Assembly: GCF_900105185.1 (NCBI RefSeq)
Contig: NZ_FNTJ01000002.1
Location: 806,001 to 870,000, forward strand
Source: Pseudomonas saponiphila
GTDB lineage: Bacteria > Pseudomonadota > Gammaproteobacteria > Pseudomonadales > Pseudomonadaceae
Direction of reading: 5' to 3'
Length of the DNA: 64,000 nt
Part shown: positions 24,203 to 31,481 of the stretch, one piece after another
Position numbering within the stretch: the stretch's first letter is position 1
How the letters are laid out: the number at the start of each line of letters is the position of its first letter
Program-made: the position numbers and the translations under genes
Notes under the pieces: model-generated
Databases searched by the model: none
What the model saw: the letters and a program-made list of their open reading frames with translations, nothing else
What the model was told of the DNA's origin: nothing

Positions 24203-25435
24203 TCAAGTCCAGCGGCGGAAGATCAACGAGGTGTTGACCCCGCCAAAGGCAAAGTTGTTGTTCATCACGAATTCGTGGCTCATGGCCCGGAAGCCGCCCT
24301 GCAGGTAGTCCAGCTCGCCGCAGCGCGGATCGACCTGGTCCAGGTTGCAGGTGTGTACGTACAGGTCGCGGTTGAGCATCTCGATGCTGAACCAGGATTC
24401 CAGCGCGCCGCAGGCGCCCAGGGTGTGGCCGAGAAAGCTCTTTTGCGAACTGATGGGCATGCGGCTGCCGAACAGGCTGCTGGTGGCCAGGGTCTCGGCG
24501 ATATCGCCCTGCTCGGTGGCGGTGCCGTGGCCGTTGACATAGCCGATGGCCGAGGGGGCCAGGGCCGCGTCTTCCAGCGCCAGCTCCATGGCCCGGCGCA
24601 TGGTGCTCTGCTCGGGACGGGTGGTGTGCTGGCCGTCGGCGTTGCTGCCGAAACCGACGATTTCCGCGTGAATGCGCGCGCCACGGGCCAGGGCGTGCTC
24701 CAGCTCTTCGAGCACCAGCATGCCGCCGCCTTCACCGATCACCAGGCCGTCGCGGTCGGTGTCGTAGGGCCTGGGGCTGGTGTGTGGCGCATCGTTTTTC
24801 AGGCTGGTGGCGTAGAGCGCGTCGAACACCATGGCTTCGGTGGGGCACAGCTCTTCGGCGCCGCCGGCGAGCATCAGCGGCAGACGGCCGAACTTGATCG
24901 CTTCATAGGCATAGCCGATGCCCTGGCTGCCGCTGGTGCAGGCGCTGGAGGTGGGAATCAGGCGTCCGGTGAGGCCGAAGAAGATGCTGATATTGGCCGC
25001 GGTGGTGTGGGGCATCATGCGCACGTAGGAGTTGGCGTTGAGCCCCTCGGCCACCGAGTTCAGCAGCATGTTGCCGAAGGCCTTGATCTCGTCGGTGCTG
25101 CCGGTGGAAGAGCCGCAGGCCACGCCCATGCGCCCGTCCCTGATCGACGGCTCGCCCAAGAGCCCGGCATCGGCCAGGGCCTGCTCGGCGGCGCCGACCG
25201 CCAGCCGCGACACCCGACCCATGCTGCGCAGTTGCTTGCGGGTCCAGTGGCTCGGCACCTGGAAGTCATCGATGGGGCCGGCCAGGCGGGTGTTGAGCTC
25301 GCTGAACCGATCCCATTCGTCCATGCGCCGGATGCCAGTGCGGTTGGCGGCAAAGCGCTCGGCGATGCTGGCCCAGTCGTTGCCCAGGGCGGTGATGCCG
25401 GCCATGCCGGTGACGACCACGCGTTTCATCAGCAC
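24203..25435 (-). CDS. apeR: beta-ketoacyl-ACP synthase (ApeR-like)
   Basis: FabF/FabB-type condensing enzyme, 410 residues. The Cys-His-His triad is intact: Cys166 (SSACTSGSQG), His303 (NGHGTATEQ), His337 (FLGHTLGACG). It overlaps the ketoreductase gene by 7 bases. By position (after KS, dehydratase and ketoreductase) it corresponds to ApeR of enterobacterial APE clusters, thought to assist chain initiation or elongation. The symbol is given by analogy in order and family. Confidence 0.85.
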   Translation of the reverse strand: MLMKRVVVTGMAGITALGNDWASIAERFAANRTGIRRMDEWDRFSELNTRLAGPIDDFQVPSHWTRKQLRSMGRVSRLAVGAAEQALADAGLLGEPSIRDGRMGVACGSSTGSTDEIKAFGNMLLNSVAEGLNANSYVRMMPHTTAANISIFFGLTGRLIPTSSACTSGSQGIGYAYEAIKFGRLPLMLAGGAEELCPTEAMVFDALYATSLKNDAPHTSPRPYDTDRDGLVIGEGGGMLVLEELEHALARGARIHAEIVGFGSNADGQHTTRPEQSTMRRAMELALEDAALAPSAIGYVNGHGTATEQGDIAETLATSSLFGSRMPISSQKSFLGHTLGACGALESWFSIEMLNRDLYVHTCNLDQVDPRCGELDYLQGGFRAMSHEFVMNNNFAFGGVNTSLIFRRWT

Positions 25436-26157
25436 AGGCCCCCGTTCACCGCCAGCACCTGGCGGGTGATGTAGGCGGCCTCGGCGGACATCAGGAAGTT
25501 CACCGCCCCGGCCACCTCTTCCGGGGTGCCCATGCGCTGCGCGGGAATCATCTTCATCAGCTCGTCCACCGGCACGTTCTCATCGAGCATGGCGGTGTCG
25601 ATCAGCCCCGGTGCCACGCAATTGACGGTGATCTTGCGCTTGCCCAGCTCGATGGCCAGGGCCTTGGCCGCGCCGATCAGCCCGGCCTTGGAGGCGCTGT
25701 AGTTGACCTGGCCGCGGTTGCCGATCAGCCCCGACACCGAGGTGATGCAGACAATGCGCCCGGAGGCGCGGCGGCGGATCATCGGCATCATCACCGGGTG
25801 CAGGACGTTGTAGAAACCGTCGAGGTTGGTGCGCAGCACCTGGTCCCAGTCGTCTTCGCTCAGGGCCGGGAAGGCGCCGTCGCGGGTCAGCCCGGCGTTG
25901 AGCACTACGCCGTAATAGGCGCCATGGGCTTCGACGTCGGCCTCCAGGGCCGTCCGGCAGGCTTCCCGGTCCGCTACATCGAATTGCAGAATGCGGGCGC
26001 CGCGGCCCAGGGCTTCGATCTCGCCCTTGACGGCTTCGGCTTCGCTGCGGCCGCTGCGGCAGTGCAGCACCAGGTCATAACCGGCCCGGGCCAGACGCAG
26101 GGCGATGGCGCGGCCGATGCCACGGCTGGAGCCGGTGACCAGTACGGAGTCAGTCAT
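25429..26157 (-). CDS. apeQ: 3-ketoacyl-ACP reductase (ApeQ-like, FabG family)
   Basis: Short-chain dehydrogenase, 242 residues, reducing the beta-keto group after each condensation with NADPH. Seen: TGSSRGIGRAIA cofactor motif at the N-terminus, NAGLTRDG, and the Ser-Tyr-Lys catalytic set in ITSVSGLIGNRGQVNYSASK (Tyr and Lys four residues apart). It overlaps both neighbours by 4-7 bases, implying coupled translation. Confidence 0.9.
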   Translation of the reverse strand: MTDSVLVTGSSRGIGRAIALRLARAGYDLVLHCRSGRSEAEAVKGEIEALGRGARILQFDVADREACRTALEADVEAHGAYYGVVLNAGLTRDGAFPALSEDDWDQVLRTNLDGFYNVLHPVMMPMIRRRASGRIVCITSVSGLIGNRGQVNYSASKAGLIGAAKALAIELGKRKITVNCVAPGLIDTAMLDENVPVDELMKMIPAQRMGTPEEVAGAVNFLMSAEAAYITRQVLAVNGGLC

Positions 26158-26627
26158 GAGGGAGTTCCTGTAGAAGAGGCAGGTGTTTCATGCAGATAGT
26201 CGGCGGCCTGGGGTGGACGGTACACGTTCAGGCGCGCCGTGGCGGCAATGCCGGGGCCGCTGAGGTGGCATTCGAACACGCCCATGCCGTTGTCGTCTTC
26301 GAGGGAGCGCAGGGCATGGATCTCCAGCAGGCTGTCGACCGGGAAGTGCTCGACATTGCATTCGAACTTGCGCGTGCCCAGCAAAAATCCCAGCTCCACC
26401 GGCAGGCCCTGCTGGCGCGCGCGACAGCCGGCGTAGGCGGCCACGCTCTGGGCCATCAGCTCGACCCCGACCCAGGCCGGCAGGCTGCCGTCGGGGCGGT
26501 TGAACAGGCCGCCGGGGCGAACCTGGAGGCGGGTGCGGATCTGCTCTTCATCAAAGGCCAGGACCTGATCGATGAGGATCATGTCCCCGGCGTGGGGCAG
26601 CAGTTCGGCGAGCGGCCAGTCGATCAT
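26154..26627 (-). CDS. apeP: hotdog-fold 3-hydroxyacyl-ACP dehydratase (ApeP-like)
   Basis: A 157-residue hotdog-family protein (LLPHAGDMILIDQVLAFDEE at the front, central helix WVGVELMAQSVAAYAG). In characterised APE systems the ApeP protein pairs with ApeI to dehydrate the hydroxyacyl intermediate, building the conjugated polyene; the ApeI counterpart here is the C-terminal domain of the ligase at 38162-39835. It overlaps apeO-like and apeQ-like genes by 4 bases. Confidence 0.82.
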   Translation of the reverse strand: MIDWPLAELLPHAGDMILIDQVLAFDEEQIRTRLQVRPGGLFNRPDGSLPAWVGVELMAQSVAAYAGCRARQQGLPVELGFLLGTRKFECNVEHFPVDSLLEIHALRSLEDDNGMGVFECHLSGPGIAATARLNVYRPPQAADYLHETPASSTGTPS

Positions 26628-27820
26628 GGGGCGTCTCCGATTATCAGGCTGACGTTGTTGCCACCGAAGGCGAAGGAGTTGCTCATCAGGTGGCGTGGTG
26701 AATGCGCCGCCAGCCGGTCGGCCGGGGTCACCCAGTGCAGGGGCGGCAGGGCCGGGTCGGCCGCGCCGTCCCAGACATGGGGTGGCAGCGCCTGGTCGGG
26801 GTTGTCGGCGCTCAGGGCCAGCCAGCAGAACGCCGCTTCCAGGGCTCCGGCGGCGCCCAGGGTGTGGCCGCTCATGGGCTTGGTCGAGGAACAGGGCAGG
26901 CCCTCGGGGAACAGCTGGGCCACTGCCAGGCTTTCCATGGCGTCGTTGTGCTGGGTGGCGGTGCCGTGCAGGTTCAGGTAGTCGATCTGCTGCGGTTGCA
27001 GGCCGGCGCTGCGCAGCGCCAGGCGCATGGCCTGCAAGGCACCGCGGCCATCGGGGGCCGGGGCGGAAATATGGTAGGCATCGGAGCTGGCGCCACCGCC
27101 GAGCAGGGCCACAGGGGCGTCGCCGGCGGCCTCCCTGCTCATCAGGAACAGCACGGCCGCCTCGCCGATGTTGATCCCGTCACGGTTGCGCGAGAACGGA
27201 TTGCAGCGCTGCCCGGATACCGCTTCCAGGGCGCTGAAGCCGTTCAGGGTGAGCTTGCACAGGCTGTCGACCCCGCCGCACAGCACGGCGTCGCACAGGC
27301 CCAGGTCGAGCAGGCGTCGGGCGCTGATCAGGGCTCGGGCGCTGGAGGTGCAGGCGGTGGAAATCACATAGGCCGGGCCACGGAGTTGCAGCCACTCGGC
27401 AAGAAAGTTCGCCGGCGCGCTGAGCTCCTGCTGGCGGTAGTCGTAGTCCGCCGGGAATTGCCGGTCCTGCAGGTAACGGGCAATGCCGCGGCTGGCCTCG
27501 TCGATGCCCGAGGTGCTGGTGCCCAGGACGATGCCGATGCGGCCATGGCCGTAGCGCTGGATCGCCTGGCGGATGTCGTCCTCGATCTGCAGCGTGGCCT
27601 CCAGCAACAGCTGGTTGTTGCGGCTGCTCTGCGCTTGCAGGCCGGCCGGCATGCTGGCCAGCGCGCCGCGCACCGCCGCCACCGGCAAAGTGCGTTCGGG
27701 CACCCAGTGGCTTTCGTCGCGCAGGCCTGAACAGTCGCCGGCAAACAGGCTGCGGGCGACTTCCCGGCGATTGCGGCCCAGGGCGCAGATCACCCCGAGG
27801 GCATTGAGGTAGGCCGTCAT
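26624..27820 (-). CDS. apeO: beta-ketoacyl-ACP synthase (ApeO-like)
   Basis: Ketosynthase of 398 residues with an intact triad: Cys157 (STACTSSARA), His285 (NLHGTATQ), His319 (MSGHTLGAAG). In known APE systems the KS works as a heterodimer with a chain-length-factor partner (ApeC), which here would be the 239-residue protein at 41676-42395, at the opposite end of the operon. It overlaps the upstream lipoprotein gene by 4 bases. Confidence 0.87.
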   Translation of the reverse strand: MTAYLNALGVICALGRNRREVARSLFAGDCSGLRDESHWVPERTLPVAAVRGALASMPAGLQAQSSRNNQLLLEATLQIEDDIRQAIQRYGHGRIGIVLGTSTSGIDEASRGIARYLQDRQFPADYDYRQQELSAPANFLAEWLQLRGPAYVISTACTSSARALISARRLLDLGLCDAVLCGGVDSLCKLTLNGFSALEAVSGQRCNPFSRNRDGINIGEAAVLFLMSREAAGDAPVALLGGGASSDAYHISAPAPDGRGALQAMRLALRSAGLQPQQIDYLNLHGTATQHNDAMESLAVAQLFPEGLPCSSTKPMSGHTLGAAGALEAAFCWLALSADNPDQALPPHVWDGAADPALPPLHWVTPADRLAAHSPRHLMSNSFAFGGNNVSLIIGDAP

Positions 27821-28302
27821 GGGCTGGCCTCGGTACTCAGTGCAGTGATGTGGTAGTGCGGGCCTTGAGGCAGGTTCAACTCGAAATCCAGAGGTTGTTG
27901 ATAGTCAATCCGCCAGCGTGGGCCGAGGGTACGTTGAGCGCCTTGCTGACGGGCGCCCGGGTAGTTGGCGGCCAGTTCCGCCTCGGGTGTGAGGGCGAAC
28001 AGCAGCGCTGCGAACAGTTCCCGGGCCTCTGGGTTGGGGGGTAGCAGACCATCGGCCTGCCACTGGCCGGCCACCAGGCGCTGACGGGCCTGGGGAATGC
28101 CCAATGGGTCCATCAGCGACCAGCGCAGGTCCGGGCCTTCGGCCTGGATCACCAGCAGCCAGTCCTGGCGCTGATCCCCGGCCTGGCGCTGCACGTGCAG
28201 TTGCAATGGCAGGGCCAGCGAGGGCGTGTGCTCGGGCAGCGGCGCCTGACTGACGCAAGCGCTCAACAACAAGACACAACCGAGCAGCAGGGCGCGGATC
28301 AT
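27817..28302 (-). CDS. DUF3261-type lipoprotein
   Basis: A 161-residue lipoprotein starting at ATG 28302, whose first bases overlap the methyltransferase stop (ATGA). The signal peptide MIRALLLGCVLLLSAC ends in lipobox LSAC. The mature part is beta-rich (QLHVQRQAGDQRQDWLLVIQ, WSLMDPLGIPQARQRL), consistent with a LolB-like outer-membrane lipoprotein fold; that comparison is inferred from pattern and context. Such proteins are standard in APE clusters and probably help deliver the polyene lipid. Confidence 0.72.
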   Translation of the reverse strand: MIRALLLGCVLLLSACVSQAPLPEHTPSLALPLQLHVQRQAGDQRQDWLLVIQAEGPDLRWSLMDPLGIPQARQRLVAGQWQADGLLPPNPEARELFAALLFALTPEAELAANYPGARQQGAQRTLGPRWRIDYQQPLDFELNLPQGPHYHITALSTEASP

Positions 28303-29060
28303 GCGGGCAGGCCTTCCTCGACAGCGGCGGGTTCCAGGGGCTTGCGGGCCACTACGTTGACCAGGGTTTCCTCGCGCTGGCCCACCGGCGGCGGCTGGCG
28401 CAGGCCAAGGCGCTCCAGCAGGCCGAAGTCCTTGGCGCGGCTCCACCACAGGTAGGGATAAGACACGTTCTGCGGGCCGAATTCAAAGCCCTGCCGACGA
28501 ATCATCTGCAAATATTCGGCGGCGCTTTTCTGCACATGCATCGGATGGCGGAACAGCCAGCGGATCACCCAGGTATCGATGTAGGCCTCGGTGGATTCGG
28601 CGAACAGCAGGTAGCCCCCGGGCTTGAGCACCCGGTAGAACTCGGCCAGGGCCTTTTCCTGTTCCACCAGGTGATGGAAGGTCTGATGGCAGAACAGCAG
28701 GTCGACACTGGCGTCGGCCAGTTGCAGGGTCGCGCAGTCGCTGCCGATCAGTTCCACCGGCAACTGCTGGCGTTGGGCTTCCTCGGCGCTGAGCTTGAGG
28801 CTGTGAGGGTCGGCGTCGATCCCGATCAGGCGCTGCGGGGCGAACACCTGGCGCAGGTGCTGGAACGACTTGCCCTGGCCGCAGCCAGCATCCAGCAGCA
28901 CCGGATGGGCCGGCGGCTCGCCGTCGAACAACGAGCGCAGGTCGTTGATCGCCACCCGCAGCACATGGTGCTGCCAGGTGTGGCTGCGCAGGAACCAGAA
29001 GCCGAAGCGGGTTTCCTCGACGTAGCTGGGGCTCAGGTACTGGCTGCTCTGCTCGCTCAT
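28299..29060 (-). CDS. class I SAM-dependent methyltransferase
   Basis: A 253-residue methyltransferase. Motif I is VLLDAGCGQGKSFQHL near residue 55, followed by an acidic ribose-binding residue in LIGIDADPHSLKL and the motif IV region SVDLLFCHQTFHHL. It probably methylates the aryl head group or its precursor; the head of characterised APEs carries a ring methyl. It lies between the flavoprotein and the DUF3261 gene, with 4-base overlaps on both sides. Confidence 0.82.
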   Translation of the reverse strand: MSEQSSQYLSPSYVEETRFGFWFLRSHTWQHHVLRVAINDLRSLFDGEPPAHPVLLDAGCGQGKSFQHLRQVFAPQRLIGIDADPHSLKLSAEEAQRQQLPVELIGSDCATLQLADASVDLLFCHQTFHHLVEQEKALAEFYRVLKPGGYLLFAESTEAYIDTWVIRWLFRHPMHVQKSAAEYLQMIRRQGFEFGPQNVSYPYLWWSRAKDFGLLERLGLRQPPPVGQREETLVNVVARKPLEPAAVEEGLPA

Positions 29061-30304
29061 GCCACGTCCCTCGCGCAGACTTCCGAGAGGGCCTTGAGCC
29101 GGCGCTTGGGCTCGCTGACGAAGGGGTTGCGTTCATCCCAGGCGTAACCGGCGAGGATCGAACTGATCATGCGGCGGATCTCCGGCGAGCTGCCCGGGTG
29201 GTAGATCACGTCCTGGAAGGTGCCGGCGTACCAGCCCTCGACGTAGCAGCGGAAGGTATCGACGCCGCGCTTGAGCGGCTCGGCGAACTCGCTCGCCCAG
29301 TCGACGCGTTCGCCCTGCAATTGCCGGTGCAGCACGGCGGCGGCCATGCTCGATGAACGCATGGCGATGGTCACTCCGGAGGAGAACACCGGATCGAGGA
29401 ATTCCGCGGCATTGCCCAGCAGCGCAAAGCCCGGGCCGTGCAGGGTAGTGACGTTGGCCGAGTAGCCGCCGATGGTCCGCGCCGGGGTGTCCCACTCGGC
29501 GTTTTCCAGGACCCTGGCCAGGCTCGGGGTTTGCTCGATGAAGTCGCGCAGGCAGGCGTCCAGGTCGCCATCGCGTCCGGCGAAGTGTTGATCGGCGGCC
29601 ACCACGCCCACCGAGCAGCGGCCGTTGCTGAAGGGGATGGTCCAGAACCAGATGTCGCGGTGTTGCGGGTGGGTGGTGATGAGGATCTTGTCGCGGTCGA
29701 AATGCTCGCAGTCGATACGGTCTTCGACATGGGTGAACACCGCCCGGCGTACCGGGAAGTTCGACGGCGCTTCCAGCTCCAGCAGGCGCGGCAGCACCCG
29801 GCCGTAGCCGCTGGCGTCGAGGATGAAATCGGCCTCGATGCAGTACTGGCTGCCGTCCTCGCGACGGCAGTCGAGCTGTGGCAACGGCCGCTCCAGGTCC
29901 ACCGCGATGATCTCCTCGCCGTAGCGGATCTCGACCCCTTGCAGCGCCGCCTGATCGGCCAGCAACTTGTCGAAATCGGCGCGCTGCACCTGGAAGGTGG
30001 TGGGCTTGCCTTGGCTGAAGGTGTCGCCGAAATCGAAGGTGCTGTAGTGCTCGCCCCAGGCGAATGCCGCGCCGTTTTTCAGCTGGAATCCAGCAGCCTG
30101 CACCGCCTCCAGCATCCCGGCTTGCTCGACGAAATCCAGGCAGTGGGACAGCAGGCTTTCGCCGATGGAGAACCGCGGGAAATGTTGCCGCTCGACGATC
30201 AGCACGTCGTGGCCCTGGCGCTTGAGCAGCGCGGCCGCGATGGCCCCGGAGGGGCCGGCACCGATCACCACGACCTGGCGACGTTGCATTTCAACTGTTG
30301 GCAC
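29057..30304 (-). CDS. FAD-dependent oxidoreductase (halogenase/geranylgeranyl-reductase-like)
   Basis: A 415-residue flavoprotein with the dinucleotide motif VVVIGAGPSGAIAAALL at the N-terminus and FSIGESLL and GNAAEFLDPVFSSG further on. The layout is that of tryptophan-halogenase-like monooxygenases and related reductases. I do not see the WxWxIP motif required for halogenase activity (the nearest segment reads DIWFWTIPFS), so hydroxylation or another oxidation of the aryl group is more likely than halogenation. Position and overlaps place it in the APE operon. Confidence 0.78.
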   Translation of the reverse strand: MPTVEMQRRQVVVIGAGPSGAIAAALLKRQGHDVLIVERQHFPRFSIGESLLSHCLDFVEQAGMLEAVQAAGFQLKNGAAFAWGEHYSTFDFGDTFSQGKPTTFQVQRADFDKLLADQAALQGVEIRYGEEIIAVDLERPLPQLDCRREDGSQYCIEADFILDASGYGRVLPRLLELEAPSNFPVRRAVFTHVEDRIDCEHFDRDKILITTHPQHRDIWFWTIPFSNGRCSVGVVAADQHFAGRDGDLDACLRDFIEQTPSLARVLENAEWDTPARTIGGYSANVTTLHGPGFALLGNAAEFLDPVFSSGVTIAMRSSSMAAAVLHRQLQGERVDWASEFAEPLKRGVDTFRCYVEGWYAGTFQDVIYHPGSSPEIRRMISSILAGYAWDERNPFVSEPKRRLKALSEVCARDVA

Positions 30305-31481
30305 TGGGGCTCCTTGCCGGTTTGGCGATGTTCAGATTCAAGGGGGCGACGTGTGGCGTTGCCTGGGGCGTTCGGTGCATCCCGGCCAGGGCCGGCAGCA
30401 GGGTGGCGATCAGGCCCATGAGCATCAGCGCGAAGTACAGCGCCGGGCTGATCAGCTGTTGTTGCAGCAGCAGGTTGAGAAAGACGATCTCGCTCAAACC
30501 GCGAATGTTCAGCAGCAGGCTTTCCCGCCAGCGGCTGGCGCCCGCGAAGGAGGCGCCGGCCCAGTGCAGGCCCAGCCAGTTGCCCAGCAGCTTGCTGGCA
30601 ATCGGCAGCACCAGCAGCGCCGCCAGTTGCACCCAGCCGAGGCTGTCCATGGCGCTGTGCACATTGATCTGCACGATGCCGAACGTGAGGATCAGCGGGA
30701 TGGCGACAAAGGTCTGCAAACGGTTCATCCAGGCAGCCTTTAACGGCAGCACCAGCGGCAGCTTGAGGGCGGCCATGCACAGCAGGTAGCCGATGCCGAA
30801 GATCAGCGCATTGAGCTTGTAGTGCTCGGCCACCACCAGCAGGCCGAAGAACCCCAGGCTGTGCAGCAGCGGCTGGCGCAGGCCCAGGCCACGCAGCAGC
30901 AACGGCAGGCAGGCGCCGGCCAGGGGCAGCAGCAGGCTGGCAAGGTGCAGGCTGCCCTGGGCCAGGGCGAACAGGCTCCAGCAGATCAGGTCGATGAGGA
31001 TCGCCGTCTGCACCAGGCGTCGGGTGGCGGTGGGCGGGTACTGGATGTGCCGCAGGTACAGGTAGAGCACCGGGATTGCCGTGATGGCGAACAGCAGGCC
31101 CAGCGCCAGGGAGCTGATCCAGGGTTGCGCCGGCAGCAGCCAGAAGGCCGTGGCCAGGCCGCAGGCGAAGGGAATGCCGAAGCTCGGCACGGCGATCTTC
31201 AGGCTCTGGCGGTCCAGGCGCAGGTCGATCACGTCGCTGAGGATATGCCCCAGCAACAGGGCGAAGCTCAGGCCGTACAGGTGCTTGAGCCATTGCGGCG
31301 CCACCAGTTGCGCGCCACTGAGCTGCCAGTGCGGCTCGATCCACAGCAGCATCAGCAGCGGCAGGCCGAAGGTCGCCAGTAGCAGTTGGCTGACGATGGG
31401 AATCAGGCCCAGGTGCCGCCCGAGATAGGTGGCCAGGGCGAACAGCCCCAGGGCCAGCAGCCAGAACAGCAGGATCAGCAT
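30291..31481 (-). CDS. CPA2-like cation/proton antiporter-family membrane protein
   Basis: A 396-residue polytopic protein starting at ATG 31481. At least ten hydrophobic segments cover nearly the whole length, in the pattern of the Na+/H+ exchanger (CPA) superfamily. The usual double-Asp of active antiporters is not obvious to me, nor is there a cytoplasmic regulatory domain. It overlaps the MMPL gene by 7 bases and the flavoprotein gene by 14. Its role in pigment export or in supplying proton motive force to the MMPL pump is unknown. Confidence 0.68.
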   Translation of the reverse strand: MLILLFWLLALGLFALATYLGRHLGLIPIVSQLLLATFGLPLLMLLWIEPHWQLSGAQLVAPQWLKHLYGLSFALLLGHILSDVIDLRLDRQSLKIAVPSFGIPFACGLATAFWLLPAQPWISSLALGLLFAITAIPVLYLYLRHIQYPPTATRRLVQTAILIDLICWSLFALAQGSLHLASLLLPLAGACLPLLLRGLGLRQPLLHSLGFFGLLVVAEHYKLNALIFGIGYLLCMAALKLPLVLPLKAAWMNRLQTFVAIPLILTFGIVQINVHSAMDSLGWVQLAALLVLPIASKLLGNWLGLHWAGASFAGASRWRESLLLNIRGLSEIVFLNLLLQQQLISPALYFALMLMGLIATLLPALAGMHRTPQATPHVAPLNLNIAKPARSPSANS

